Below are positions 27,887 to 38,038 of a DNA stretch of 64,000 bases, in pieces. A program made the position numbers and the translations under genes. Origin of the DNA: Thermomonas sp. GTDB lineage: Bacteria > Pseudomonadota > Gammaproteobacteria > Xanthomonadales > Xanthomonadaceae. A model generated the notes under the pieces. It was given only the letters and a program-made list of their open reading frames with translations, was not told the origin of the DNA and did no database searches. The stretch covers positions 1-64,000 of the forward strand of contig JAIMKJ010000023.1 in NCBI GenBank assembly GCA_020692565.1, written 5' to 3'. Position 1 is the stretch's first letter, and every line of letters begins with the position of its first letter.

Positions 27887-30061
27887 ATGAAAGTCGCCAA
27901 AGCCCTTCCGGTTTCCCTGCTCGCCCTCGCGCTCACCGTGCCGGTGGCGTGGCTCACGGCGCAAGCCGATGCCGGCAGCCCCAGCGCCGAGCAGGCCACC
28001 GCCGCGAAACTGGTCTACGGCGTGCTGTCCGACAGCCGCTACGCCTACCGTCCGCGCGCGCTGGACGACAAGCTGTCGGCGGAGATGCTGGACCGGTATC
28101 TCGAATCGCTCGATCCCGGCAAACTCTTCTTCACCGCCGCCGACATCGCGAAACTCGACGGCTACCGCACCCGGCTGGACGATGCGATCAAGAGCGGCGA
28201 AGTGGCGCCGGCGTTCGAGATGTTCGCCCTGTACCAGCAGCGCGTGAATACCCGCGTCGCGCATGCCCGCGCACTGCTCGCGAAGGACATCTTCAGCTTC
28301 GAAGGCGACGACCGCTGGAACTACGACCGCGAAGATGCGCCGTGGGCCGCCGATACCGCCGAACTGGACACACTATGGGAGAAGTCGGTCCGCAACGACT
28401 GGCTGCGCCTGAAGCTCGCCGGCAAGCAGCCGGACGACATCCGCAAGACGCTCGACAAGCGCTACGCGAACATGGCCAAGGGCGTGGCCGAGTTGAACGA
28501 CATCGACGCCTTCCAGACCTTCCTCAACGCCTACGCCACCTCGATCGATCCGCACACCGATTATTTCGATCCGCGCGCGGCCGAGCGCTTCGAGCAGAGC
28601 ATGAGCCTGTCGCTGGAAGGCATCGGCGCGCAGTTGCAGAAGCAGGAAGACGTGGTGGTGATCCGCGAACTGATCGCGGGCGGCCCGGCGATGCTCAGCG
28701 GCAAGCTCAAGGCCGGCGATCGCATCGTCGGCGTCGGCCAGGGCGCGAGCGGGCCGATGGAAGACGTGATCGGCTGGCGCATCGACGATGTGGTCGCGAA
28801 GATCAAGGGCGCGAAGGGCACCCAGGTGCGCCTGGACATCGTGCCGGCCGAGGCGGTGCTGGACAGCAAGCCGACCCGGATCGTGCTGGATCGCGCCAAG
28901 ATCCGGCTCGAAGAACAGGCCGCCAAGGGCGAGGTGCTGAACGTGCCTGGCGCCGTCGGCGAGCCCGCGCGCCGCATCGGCGTGATCAAACTGCCCGCGT
29001 TCTACCAGGACTGGGAAGGCCGCCGCACCAACAGCAGCGATTACGCGTCGGCGTCGCGCGATGTCGACCGCCTGCTGCGCGACTTCCGCGCCCAGAAGCT
29101 CGACGGCGTGGTCATGGATCTGCGCAACAACGGCGGCGGCTCCCTGGCCGAAGCGGTGGAACTGACCGGCCTGTTCATCGACAAGGGTCCGGTGGTGCAG
29201 GTCCGCGAATCCGGAGGCCGCGTGCAGGTGGACAGCGACTCCAAGGCCGGCGTGGTCTGGGACGGCCCGTTGGCGGTGCTGATCAACCGCGGTTCGGCGT
29301 CGGCCTCGGAAATCTTCGCGGGCGCGATCCAGGATTACGGCCGCGGCCTGATCATCGGCGAAACCAGTTTCGGCAAGGGCACGGTGCAGAATCTCGTCGA
29401 TCTGGACCGCTGGCCGATGAACGACGGCAAGCGTTTCGGCCAGGTGAAGCTGACCATCGCCCAGTTCTTCCTGCCGGGCGGCAGCAGCACCCAGAACAAG
29501 GGCGTGGTGCCGGACATCAAGTTCCCGGTCACCGTGGACGCCACCGAATTCGGCGAAAGCACCTACAAGAATGCGTTGCCGTGGACGCGGATCGCCGCCG
29601 TGCCGCACACCCGCTACGGCGATTTCGGTCCGCTGTTGCCGCAGCTGGAAACCCTGCACAGCGCCCGCATCGCGCAGGACAAGGAATTCCAGTGGTGGTC
29701 CGAGGATATCGCCCAGTTCCGCGAGGAAGTGGCGAAGAAGTCGATCTCGTTGAACGAGGCGTCGCGCCGCGCCGACCGCGACCGCGATGCCGCCAAGCGC
29801 AAACAGCGCCAGGAAGCCCGCAAGGCCTTGGGTCTGGATCTCGATCCGCTGGGCGAGGACACCGACGACGGCCTGACCTCGGGCGAACGCGACATCGCCA
29901 AGGATGCCGCCCGCGAGAAGGCCGCCGAGAAGCGTCCGGACCCGCTGCTGCGCGAATCGGCCGCGATCCTGGCCGATGCGGTGCAGGTGCTGGGCGGCGA
30001 CCAGCGGCTGTCGGCGCAGGTGTTGCCGGAGTCGAAGGTCTCGGGGCGCTGGACCGAGTAA
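27887..30061 (+). CDS. prc: Tail-specific protease (carboxy-terminal processing peptidase, S41A)
   Basis: A 724-residue periplasmic protease. A signal sequence (about residues 1-27) is followed by the N-terminal Tsp domain, a PDZ domain (about 240-330, GIGAQLQKQEDVVVIRELI, GDRIVGVGQG) and the S41 domain. The catalytic dyad is Ser472 (GSASASEIF) and Lys497 (SFGKGTVQ), spaced 25 residues as in E. coli Prc. The C-terminal DUF3340-like region is highly charged. It degrades or trims proteins with non-polar C-termini and controls peptidoglycan hydrolases in relatives. Start at 27887 chosen as the one producing a clean signal peptide. Confidence 0.94.
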   Translation: MKVAKALPVSLLALALTVPVAWLTAQADAGSPSAEQATAAKLVYGVLSDSRYAYRPRALDDKLSAEMLDRYLESLDPGKLFFTAADIAKLDGYRTRLDDAIKSGEVAPAFEMFALYQQRVNTRVAHARALLAKDIFSFEGDDRWNYDREDAPWAADTAELDTLWEKSVRNDWLRLKLAGKQPDDIRKTLDKRYANMAKGVAELNDIDAFQTFLNAYATSIDPHTDYFDPRAAERFEQSMSLSLEGIGAQLQKQEDVVVIRELIAGGPAMLSGKLKAGDRIVGVGQGASGPMEDVIGWRIDDVVAKIKGAKGTQVRLDIVPAEAVLDSKPTRIVLDRAKIRLEEQAAKGEVLNVPGAVGEPARRIGVIKLPAFYQDWEGRRTNSSDYASASRDVDRLLRDFRAQKLDGVVMDLRNNGGGSLAEAVELTGLFIDKGPVVQVRESGGRVQVDSDSKAGVVWDGPLAVLINRGSASASEIFAGAIQDYGRGLIIGETSFGKGTVQNLVDLDRWPMNDGKRFGQVKLTIAQFFLPGGSSTQNKGVVPDIKFPVTVDATEFGESTYKNALPWTRIAAVPHTRYGDFGPLLPQLETLHSARIAQDKEFQWWSEDIAQFREEVAKKSISLNEASRRADRDRDAAKRKQRQEARKALGLDLDPLGEDTDDGLTSGERDIAKDAAREKAAEKRPDPLLRESAAILADAVQVLGGDQRLSAQVLPESKVSGRWTE

Positions 30062-30139
30062 TCGCCCCCGCATGCGCTGCGGACGCATCGCGCAAGAATC
30101 GGATAGCGGGCGCCTGGTGCGCCCGTTAGCCTGTCCGGC

Positions 30140-30997
30140 ATGAACAGATCGTCTACCGCCGCCCCGCCGGGCGCGTCGCCATTGCAACGCGCCCGCGAGC
30201 TGCTCGACGCCGGCGAACCCACGCTGGTGGAACTCGCAGCGGCGGTCGGGCTGAGCGCTTCGCACCTGCAACGACGTTTCCGCGCGCGGTTCGGGCTGAG
30301 TCCCGCCGAATACCTCGCCCAGCGCAAGCTCGGTGCGTTCCGCGCCGCGCTCAAGGACGGCCGCGATGTCAGCGCCTCGCTGTACGACGCCGGCTACGGG
30401 TCGCCGTCGCGGATCTACGAGACCGGCGCCGCGAAACTCGGCATGACGCCCGCGCGCTATCGCGCCGGTGGCGACGGCGAAGACATTCGCTGGAGCAGCG
30501 TCGACACCGCGCTGGGGCCGGCGATCGTGGCCGCCACCGCGCGCGGCATCTGCATGGTCGAGTTGGGCGAAGACGCGGCTTCGCTGGAGCGCAAATTGCA
30601 CGCCGAATTCCCGCGCGCGCGGCTGCAGCAGGTCGATGCCGGCCGCGACGAATTCCTCGCGCCGCGGGTGCGCGCGGTGGCCGATGCGCTGGCCGGCAAG
30701 GACGCGGCGTCGGCGCGGATTCCGGTCGATCTGATCGGCACCGCGTTCCAGAAGCGCGTCTGGGATGCGCTGATGAAGATTCCGCGCGGCGAGACCCGCA
30801 GCTACGCCGAACTCGCCGCGTCGCTGGACGCCCCCGGGGCCGCGCGTGCGGTCGCCAGTGCCTGCGCGCACAACCGCGTCGCTATTGTCGTCCCCTGCCA
30901 TCGGGTGATCCGCGGCGACGGCTCGCTGGGCGGGTATCGCTGGGGGCTGGCATTGAAGCAGCAGTTGCTGGGCCGCGAATCCGCGGGCGCTTCGTAG
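30140..30997 (+). CDS. AraC-type HTH fused to O6-methylguanine-DNA methyltransferase
   Basis: A 285-residue protein. Residues about 14-108 are an AraC/XylS-type double HTH (VELAAAVGLSASHLQRRFRARFGLSPAEYLAQRKL, then DAGYGSPSRIYE). Residues about 115-280 are an Ogt/AGT domain with the active-site Cys253 in VVPCHRVIRGDGSLGGYRWG. It corresponds to the C-terminal two thirds of Ada; the N-terminal zinc domain that accepts methyl from phosphotriesters is absent, so it can repair O6-alkylguanine but lacks the usual Ada activation switch. Start at 30140 is the only reasonable ATG. Reads alone, 78 bp after prc. Confidence 0.92.
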   Translation: MNRSSTAAPPGASPLQRARELLDAGEPTLVELAAAVGLSASHLQRRFRARFGLSPAEYLAQRKLGAFRAALKDGRDVSASLYDAGYGSPSRIYETGAAKLGMTPARYRAGGDGEDIRWSSVDTALGPAIVAATARGICMVELGEDAASLERKLHAEFPRARLQQVDAGRDEFLAPRVRAVADALAGKDAASARIPVDLIGTAFQKRVWDALMKIPRGETRSYAELAASLDAPGAARAVASACAHNRVAIVVPCHRVIRGDGSLGGYRWGLALKQQLLGRESAGAS

Positions 30998-31083
30998 GCG
31001 GGCCTTCAGGCCCGATCTTTTCGCTGTTATCGGGGCTTAAGCCCCTCCTGCATCCTTCATCGCGGCTTCCGCCGCTCCCACAA
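30994..31083. repeat. Cluster of three short palindromic repeats
   Basis: Three palindromes follow one another: GGGCCTTCAGGCCC (30999-31012), GGGGCTTAAGCCCC (31032-31045) and GCGGCTTCCGCCGC (31062-31075), each followed by fragments such as CTCCTGC or CTCCCAC. These are the dispersed REP-like elements common in Xanthomonads and Pseudomonads. The remainder of the 368-bp gap to 31365 holds no gene I can support; an ATG-rich stretch upstream of the transporter gene is unconserved. Confidence 0.75.
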
Positions 31084-31365
31084 GCCGCTCAGCGCGACGC
31101 GGGGCGGAGACAGCGGCCGAACTTGGCGGCCGAACGCAGCTTTCGGCGCAATCTGCCGGCTCGTCCGCTTCCTGGTGTCTGTCGCGACTCGCGTCATTCC
31201 CACAAAAAACAGATGAGGCCACAGTGTTCCGCAACGCGCGCCAATCGACAGGAACGCCATCGGTCACGCGGGCGTAGAATGACCCGGTCGCCGCGCTGCG
31301 ACGCGGTTCCGCACGCTGCACGCGCCGCACGCACCTCCCCGATTCCTCTCTTTCCGAGCACTGCG

Positions 31366-32310
31366 ATGGCCTCTCCATCCGCGGCCGCCCCGCGGTCTGC
31401 TTCCGCTCTCGCCATCGCGCTCGCGCTGGCGTCGGTGTACCTGGTCTGGGGCTCGACCTATCTGGGCATCCGCTTCGCGCTGGAAGGCGGTTGGCCGCCG
31501 CTGTTGGCGGTATCCGGTGGACGCATGCTGCTGGCCGGCGGCTTGATGTACGCCGTGCTGCGCTGGCGCGGCATGCCCGCGCCGACGCGCGCGCAGTGGC
31601 CGGCGCTGGCGTTCATGGGCTTGCTGATGATGCTGCTGGGCAACGGCATGGTGGTGCTGGCCGAGGAACAGGTGCCGTCCGGGCTGGCCGCCATCGCCAT
31701 CGCCTCGATGCCGCTGTGGATGGGCCTGTTCGGCGCGATGGCCGGCCGTCATCCCAGCCGCGGCGAATGGCTGGGCATCGGCATCGGTTTCCTCGGCGTG
31801 CTGTGGCTCAACGCCGGCAGCAGCCTGTCGTCCGCGCCCAGCGGACTGGTGATGCTGTTGATCGCGCCGATCGCCTGGGCGTTCGGTTCGGTGTGGTCGC
31901 GCGGGCGCGATCTGCCGTCGCCGTTCATGGCCGCCGCGGCGCAGATGCTCTGCGGCGGGGCGATGCTGGTGGTGTTGGGTCTGGCGATGGGCGAGCGGCT
32001 GCCGGACGAACCGACCGCGCACGGCACGGCGGCGCTGATCTATCTCGCGCTGTTCGGTTCGATCGTCGGCTTCGGCGCCTACGTCTGGCTGTTGAACCAT
32101 GTGCGGCCGGCGCTGGCGTCCAGCTACGCCTACGTGAATCCGCCGATCGCGGTGCTGCTGGGCGCGTGGCTCGGCGCCGAGCGCTTCAGCCTGCACGATC
32201 TCGGTGCGCTGGCGGTGATCCTGGTGGGCGTGGTGGTGATCAGCCGGGCGAAGGCGCGCGTCGAGGTCGTACCGCCGCAGGCCGCTGCGTCGAAGCCGTC
32301 GGACGCCTGA
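31366..32310 (+). CDS. EamA/DMT family transporter (RhaT/YedA-like)
   Basis: A 314-residue protein with ten membrane helices in two EamA repeats. The first helix region VYLVWGSTYLGIRFALEGG and later LLGNGMVVLAEEQVPSGLAAI are typical of the YedA/RhtA-like exporters of amino acids or metabolites; the substrate is unknown. The stop overlaps the next ATG as TGATG (32308-32312), so the two transporter genes are translationally coupled. The start at 31366 is the ATG that keeps the full first helix; upstream in-frame codons are unconserved. Confidence 0.88.
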   Translation: MASPSAAAPRSASALAIALALASVYLVWGSTYLGIRFALEGGWPPLLAVSGGRMLLAGGLMYAVLRWRGMPAPTRAQWPALAFMGLLMMLLGNGMVVLAEEQVPSGLAAIAIASMPLWMGLFGAMAGRHPSRGEWLGIGIGFLGVLWLNAGSSLSSAPSGLVMLLIAPIAWAFGSVWSRGRDLPSPFMAAAAQMLCGGAMLVVLGLAMGERLPDEPTAHGTAALIYLALFGSIVGFGAYVWLLNHVRPALASSYAYVNPPIAVLLGAWLGAERFSLHDLGALAVILVGVVVISRAKARVEVVPPQAAASKPSDA

Positions 32311-33203
32311 TGCCGGGACTCGATCGCAAGGGTCTGCTGATCGCCGCCAGCGCGTTCGTGCTGTGGGGGCTGATGCCGCTGTACTGGCATCTGCTCAAGG
32401 CGGTGCCGTCGCTGCAGATCGTCGCCCATCGCGTGCTGTGGTGCGCGGTGCTGGTGGCGCTGTGGCTGCTGTGGTCGCAGGGCCGGGGCTGGTTCAGGGC
32501 GATCCTGGCGCAGCCGCGGCTCGCCGCGATGCTGACCCTCAGCGGGCTGTGCATCGGCGTGAACTGGGGCCTGTACATCTGGGCGGTGAACGCCGGGCAC
32601 GTGGTCGAAAGCAGTCTCGGCTATTTCATCAATCCGCTGCTCAATGTGGTGATCGGCACGCTGTTCCTGCGCGAACGCCTCAACCCGACGCAGTGGGTCT
32701 CGGTCGCCATCACCGCGGCCGGCGTGCTGTGGCTGACCTTCAACTACGGCAGCTTCCCGTGGATCGCGCTGGCGCTGGCGACCTCGTTCGGCATCTACGG
32801 GCTGATCCGCAAGCTGGCGGCGGTGGATTCGGTGACCGGGCTGGGCTTCGAGAACTCGGTACTGCTGTTGCCCGCGCTGGGCTACCTGCTGTGGATCGAA
32901 AGCAGCGGGCAGGGCGGGTTCTTCAGTGGATGGGGTGTCGGCGTGGACGCGCTGCTGGTGTTCGCCGGCGTGCTGACGGCGCTGCCGCTGATCGCGTTCT
33001 CGTTCGCGGTGCGACGCGTGCCGTTGTCCACCATCGGCCTGATGCAGTACATCGCTCCGACCCTGCAGTTCCTGATCGGTGTGCTGGTATTCCGCGAGAG
33101 CTTCGACCGCGACCGCGCGATCGGTTTCATCGTGATCTGGATCGCACTGGCGATCTTCGCGATCGACAGCCTGCGCCGGGCGCGGCGCGCGGCCAGCGCC
33201 TGA
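32310..33203 (+). CDS. rarD: RarD-type EamA transporter
   Basis: A 297-residue protein with the RarD hallmarks: KGLLIAASAFVLWGLMPLYWHLLKAVPSLQIVAHRVLW, the segment GLYIWAVNAGHVVESSLGYFINPLLNVVIG, and LSTIGLMQYIAPTLQFLIGVLVF. Ten membrane helices. RarD proteins belong to the chloramphenicol-sensitive (RarD) branch of the DMT superfamily; real substrate not known. Translationally coupled to the preceding EamA gene. Confidence 0.93.
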   Translation: MPGLDRKGLLIAASAFVLWGLMPLYWHLLKAVPSLQIVAHRVLWCAVLVALWLLWSQGRGWFRAILAQPRLAAMLTLSGLCIGVNWGLYIWAVNAGHVVESSLGYFINPLLNVVIGTLFLRERLNPTQWVSVAITAAGVLWLTFNYGSFPWIALALATSFGIYGLIRKLAAVDSVTGLGFENSVLLLPALGYLLWIESSGQGGFFSGWGVGVDALLVFAGVLTALPLIAFSFAVRRVPLSTIGLMQYIAPTLQFLIGVLVFRESFDRDRAIGFIVIWIALAIFAIDSLRRARRAASA

Positions 33204-33287
33204 CCGCTGGCTCCCGATCGGATCGCTCGGCATCACCGTTCGGCGATCCCCTTGCTGCGGACCGTCGCGGTTTTCCCCGGCCCCGAA

Positions 33288-33321
33288 CACGAATGAGGCG
33301 CCATTCGGCGCCTCATTCGTG
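33288..33321. terminator. Large intergenic hairpin
   Basis: A perfect 15-bp stem (33288-33302 with 33307-33321, arm CACGAATGAGGCGCC) with an ATTC loop, between the convergent rarD and ABC permease genes. There is no T-run, so it may act as a bidirectional barrier or mRNA stabiliser rather than a classic intrinsic terminator. Confidence 0.7.
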
Positions 33322-33341
33322 GAGCATGCGAGCGTTGGAAA

Positions 33342-34520
33342 TCAGGCGCTGCGCAGCGCCGTGGTCACCGACTGGCGCGCTGCCATCCACGCCGGGATCA
33401 GGCCGCCGATGAAGCCGACCGCGACCGAGATCAGCAGTCCGATGCCCACCAGGACCGGCGTGACCTTGAACGCGAACGCCACCTGGGTGAAGTTGGCGCC
33501 GATCGTCGACACCGTCATGTTGTTGAACAACAGATAGGCGATCAGTGCGCCGATCAGTCCGCCCACCAGGGCCAGGAACAGCGCTTCGATCATCACCGAG
33601 ACCAGCACCGGGAAGCCACCGAAGCCGATGGCGCGCAGGGTGGCGATTTCCTTGGCGCGGGTGGCGACCGCCGCGAACATGCTGTTGAGCGCGGCGAAGA
33701 TCGCGCCGAGGGCCATGATCGAGGTGACGATGACCGCCAGGATGCCGATGGTCTGGCGGAACTGTTGGGTCTGGGCGCTGAAGTATTCCTGCTGCGAGAT
33801 CACGTCCAGATTCAACCGCGGGTCGGCCTTCAGCGCCGCGCCCAGTCCCTTGAGCGACTGCTCGCTCTCCATGCCGGCCAGCACCGAACTGTAGCCGTTG
33901 CGGCCGAAGCTGGACTGCGCGACCTCCACGTCGGTCCACAGTTCGCTTTCGTGGGCGTCGCCGGACTCGAACACGCCGACCACCGTCCAGTCCGAGCCGC
34001 GCATGCGCAGGGTCTTGCCGACCTGCGCGTCGTCGTACTGCTTGCTCACGCTGCGGCCGACCACCAGCTCGCGCAGGCCCGGCTTGAACTGCCGGCCCTC
34101 GACGATCTTCAGCGTGGGACGCAGCGCGAACGCCGCCGGCTCCACGCCACGGACGGTGAGGTTGGAACCATTGACGGTCTCGCCGATCTTGAACAGTTCG
34201 GCGATGACGATCATTTCGGCCGAGGCCAGCGGCTTGCCGTCCGCACCCTTGCGGATGCCGGGGCCGAGCTTGATCAGGTTGGTCTCTTCGCGGCCCAGGC
34301 CGGAGTTCAGCTCGGTGGCCGAGCCGCCGCGCATGACCAGGGCGTTGTCCTTGCTGCCGGTGGCGGCGAGGGTGGCGCTGAAGCCCTCGCTCATCGCCAG
34401 CAGCGCAGTGAACACCGCGACCACGCCGGCCAGACCGATGATGATGACCAGCGACGGCCCCCACCGCTCCGGGATGCTTTTGAGGTTGACGCCGGTAATG
34501 GCGAAGATCTGCGACAGCAT
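33342..34520 (-). CDS. ABC transporter permease (FtsX/MacB-type)
   Basis: A 392-residue protein with one N-terminal helix, a large periplasmic MacB_PCD domain (about 50-250) and three C-terminal helices of the FtsX domain (ILAVIVTSIMALGAIFAALNSMFAAVATR, EIATLRAIGFGGFPVLVS). These proteins couple ATP hydrolysis by a cytoplasmic ATPase to movement of a periplasmic adaptor. It is the last gene of a four-gene unit: membrane fusion protein, ATPase, two permeases. It follows the other permease by 27 bp. Confidence 0.92.
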   Translation of the reverse strand: MLSQIFAITGVNLKSIPERWGPSLVIIIGLAGVVAVFTALLAMSEGFSATLAATGSKDNALVMRGGSATELNSGLGREETNLIKLGPGIRKGADGKPLASAEMIVIAELFKIGETVNGSNLTVRGVEPAAFALRPTLKIVEGRQFKPGLRELVVGRSVSKQYDDAQVGKTLRMRGSDWTVVGVFESGDAHESELWTDVEVAQSSFGRNGYSSVLAGMESEQSLKGLGAALKADPRLNLDVISQQEYFSAQTQQFRQTIGILAVIVTSIMALGAIFAALNSMFAAVATRAKEIATLRAIGFGGFPVLVSVMIEALFLALVGGLIGALIAYLLFNNMTVSTIGANFTQVAFAFKVTPVLVGIGLLISVAVGFIGGLIPAWMAARQSVTTALRSA

Positions 34521-34547
34521 TGGGATTCTCTCCTGAAAGGGGTGCGG

Positions 34548-35702
34548 TCAGCGGCCCGCGAGGGCGTCGACGATCTTCAGCCGCTTGGCGCGCAGTGCGG
34601 GCAGCAGCCCGACCGCGAGGCTCAGCAGCAGGATGGCGATGATGCCGGCGGTCCAGACGCGCCACTCCACGCGCAGCGGAATCGGAATGCCCGATTGCGC
34701 GATGAACCAGCCGGCGACCGTCGCCAGCCCCAGTCCGATCAGGCCGCCGATGGCGCACAGCGCCACCGTTTCGGCCATGACGAAGCCGAGCACGGTGCCG
34801 TCGGAGAAGCCCAGCGTCTTCAGGACCGCCATCTCCGGCACGCGCTCGCGCATGCTCTGGGCCATGGTGTTGCCGACCACCAGCAGCAGGGTGAAGAACA
34901 CCGCGAACAGGATCCAGCGCACGATCAGGCCGATGTCGCCGAATTGTTTGGCGAAGCCGAGGTTCCAGTCCTTCTCGTTCTGGGTCTTGGTCTCGTCGGG
35001 CGAGTTCTCGAACTTCGCGTCGATGATCCGCGCCACCTTCGTGGCGTCGTCCGGATTCTTGAGCTTGATCAGGTAAATGCCGCCGGCGCCGCTGCCGAAC
35101 TGGTTCTCTTCATCGAAGTAGCCGTGGTTGATCCAGACCTGGCTGGCCTGGCGCTTCCACTCCTCGTCCTTGCCGTCGACGATGCCCACCAGATCGAAGA
35201 CCCAGTCCTTGCTGCCGTTCTTCTGCGGGAAGATATTCGAGCTGATCGGCACCTTCTGGCCGACCTTCCAACCGTATTTCTCGGCGGTGAGGCGGCCTGC
35301 GACCATCGCTGTGCGGGTCTCGGCGAACTGCTTCCACTGTGCTTCGGGCAGATCCCACTCGGGATAGACCGCATGGAAGCGCAGCGGGTCGATCGCCAGC
35401 GCGACCAGCTGGTCCTTGCCCTGCCACACGCCGCCGAACCACTGCGACTGGGTCACCGCTTCCACGCCCGGGACGTTCTCGATCTCGGCGCGCATGCGCA
35501 TCGGCAGCGATTGGGTGAAGGACACGCGGGCCTGGGTGATGAGGCGGGCGGTGCCGAGGAAATCGGCGCCGGCGTTGAACAGCACGTTCACCGACTGCAG
35601 CAGCCCGAAGAGCAGGAACGCGGTGACGATGGACAGCATCGTCAGCGAGGTCCTGGCCTTCTTGCGGAACAGATTGGCGACGACGAATCCGGTCTTGGTC
35701 AT
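34548..35702 (-). CDS. ABC transporter permease (FtsX/MacB-type)
   Basis: A 384-residue paralogue of the next gene, starting MTKTGFVVANLFRKKARTSLTMLSIVTAFLLFGLLQ. It has one N-terminal helix, a periplasmic domain (about 45-250) and three C-terminal helices with the FtsX features MAVLKTLGFSDGTVLGFV and VGLLPALRAKRLKIVDAL. A clear AGGGAGATCGAC precedes the ATG at 35702. Two different permeases next to one ATPase suggest a heterodimeric channel. Substrate unknown. Confidence 0.92.
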   Translation of the reverse strand: MTKTGFVVANLFRKKARTSLTMLSIVTAFLLFGLLQSVNVLFNAGADFLGTARLITQARVSFTQSLPMRMRAEIENVPGVEAVTQSQWFGGVWQGKDQLVALAIDPLRFHAVYPEWDLPEAQWKQFAETRTAMVAGRLTAEKYGWKVGQKVPISSNIFPQKNGSKDWVFDLVGIVDGKDEEWKRQASQVWINHGYFDEENQFGSGAGGIYLIKLKNPDDATKVARIIDAKFENSPDETKTQNEKDWNLGFAKQFGDIGLIVRWILFAVFFTLLLVVGNTMAQSMRERVPEMAVLKTLGFSDGTVLGFVMAETVALCAIGGLIGLGLATVAGWFIAQSGIPIPLRVEWRVWTAGIIAILLLSLAVGLLPALRAKRLKIVDALAGR

Positions 35703-35722
35703 GTCGATCTCCCTGCGTCGGC

Positions 35723-36421
<699 letters not shown>

Positions 36422-36530
36422 GGGCGATCTCTCACAGGGTCGGACGATGGATTGGAGTGCGCCGGTGGCGCATGGGGTGCCGGGGGCGGCGGGTTGTTCG
36501 GGGTGGCTGTTCGGCGGGCCGCTCGGCCGG

Positions 36531-37793
36531 TTACTCGGCGTTCTTCTCGACGATCGCGGCGCCGTCCTGCAGCGTCGCGGGCGGTCCGGACACCACCGTG
36601 TCGCCGGGCGCGAGGCCGGACAGCACCACGCGCTGCTCGCCGCGCACTTCGCCGGCCTGCACCGGCGTGACCGTGGCCTTGCGGTCCTCGACCACGAATA
36701 CGACATCGGTGTCCTTGCCGTCGACGGGGCGCTGGGTGACAGCGTTGTTCGGCACCAGCACGCCGACCGGCCGGGGCGCGGCGGCGGCCGCATCCGGCTT
36801 GATCTGGTCGAGGAAGCTCACGCGCACGCCCATGTCCGGCACGATGCGGTTGTCGCGCTGCTTGAAGGCGATGCGGACCTTCACCGTGGCCTTGCTGCGG
36901 TCGGCGGTGGGGATGATGGCGATGACCTCGGCCGGGATCTTCCAGTCCGGGTAGGCGTTGAGCGTGGCTTCCACCGGCATTTTCGGCTGGACCTTGCCGA
37001 TGTAGGCCTCGTTGACGTCGACCTCGATCTCCAGCGAGTCCATGTCGACGATGGTGCCGATGCCGGTGCGGGTGAAGCCGCCGCCCGCGGCCGACGGCGA
37101 GATGATTTCGCCCGGCTGCGCGGACTTGGCGATGATGATGCCGGCGAACGGTGCGCGGACCACGGTGTTGTCGACGCCGTTGTCGGCGATGCGCAGCGAA
37201 TCCGACGACACCTGGGTGTTGCGCTGTGCGGTGGCGAGCTGCGCGCGCAGCGAGTCGCGCACGGCGATGGCCTGGTCGTACTGCTGGCGCGAGACCAGCT
37301 TCTGGCCGACCAGCTGTCCGAGGCGGGTCGCGTTGACTTCGGCTTCCTTCAACTGCGCCTGCACGCTGCCGGCCTGGCTGCGCGCGGCTTCCAGCTGCGA
37401 GAGCGCGAGCGTGCGCGCCGAATCGGCGTCGATCGGATCCAGCGTGGCCATGATCTGGCCGGCTTCCACCCGCATGCCCTCCTCGATGAGGACTTCGCGG
37501 ACCTTGCCGGTGACTTTCGCCGAGACCGTGGCGATGCGACGGGGTACGACATAACCGGTGGCGTCCAGCACCGAAGCGGCGCCGCTGCTGGTGGCCCCGA
37601 TGGGCGCGGCGGTGGCGGTCTGCACTTCCATGCCGTCCTCGCCGCCGAACAGGGCCCAGCCGCCGGCGCCCAGCCCGGCCACGACGGCGACCGCGAGCAG
37701 GCCGAGCCACAGTCCGCGCCGGGAGGGCGGGGGTTCGGCGGAAGCACTACGGTCGATGCGGAGTTCCTTGAGCAGATCGGCGTTCGTATTCAT
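36531..37793 (-). CDS. HlyD/RND-type periplasmic adaptor (membrane fusion) protein
   Basis: A 420-residue protein with a short cytoplasmic start, one membrane helix (about residues 28-50), then the usual adaptor layout: barrel-sandwich hybrid (VEAGQIMATLDPIDADSART), a long helical hairpin (about 120-195), lipoyl half (PFAGIIIAKSAQPGEIISP) and the C-terminal beta domain (FKQRDNRIVPDMGVRVSFLD). It bridges the inner-membrane ABC machinery to an outer-membrane channel, which must be encoded elsewhere, since no TolC homologue is present. First gene of the exporter operon. Confidence 0.92.
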   Translation of the reverse strand: MNTNADLLKELRIDRSASAEPPPSRRGLWLGLLAVAVVAGLGAGGWALFGGEDGMEVQTATAAPIGATSSGAASVLDATGYVVPRRIATVSAKVTGKVREVLIEEGMRVEAGQIMATLDPIDADSARTLALSQLEAARSQAGSVQAQLKEAEVNATRLGQLVGQKLVSRQQYDQAIAVRDSLRAQLATAQRNTQVSSDSLRIADNGVDNTVVRAPFAGIIIAKSAQPGEIISPSAAGGGFTRTGIGTIVDMDSLEIEVDVNEAYIGKVQPKMPVEATLNAYPDWKIPAEVIAIIPTADRSKATVKVRIAFKQRDNRIVPDMGVRVSFLDQIKPDAAAAAPRPVGVLVPNNAVTQRPVDGKDTDVVFVVEDRKATVTPVQAGEVRGEQRVVLSGLAPGDTVVSGPPATLQDGAAIVEKNAE

Positions 37794-38038
37794 TGTCTTC
37801 CTGAGCGGACTCTATCCCCGAAGTGTGACCGAAAACCGCAAATCAGCCCAATGGCTACGGTCCGGTCCAGCCTCCAGTCCAAGGTCGGGCGCGCTGCATC
37901 CGCAGGGCCGACGGGGCAAGAGTAATGCCTCGGGCGTCCCCCGTCAGCTGACGAATGTCATGGTGGATGGCTGACGCATCCGACTGCCGGCGCATGGCCG
38001 GGGCCCCTAGTCTGGACGCATCGCCGCCAGAGTGCCCC
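37794..38038. promoter_or_regulatory. Divergent intergenic region between two ABC exporter operons
   Basis: 245 bp between the HlyD gene (minus) and the ABC-2 ATPase gene (plus), which must contain both promoters. I see no convincing -35/-10 pair or operator palindrome; the span includes a weak inverted motif around GCTGACGAATGTCA. Stated as location only. Confidence 0.4.
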
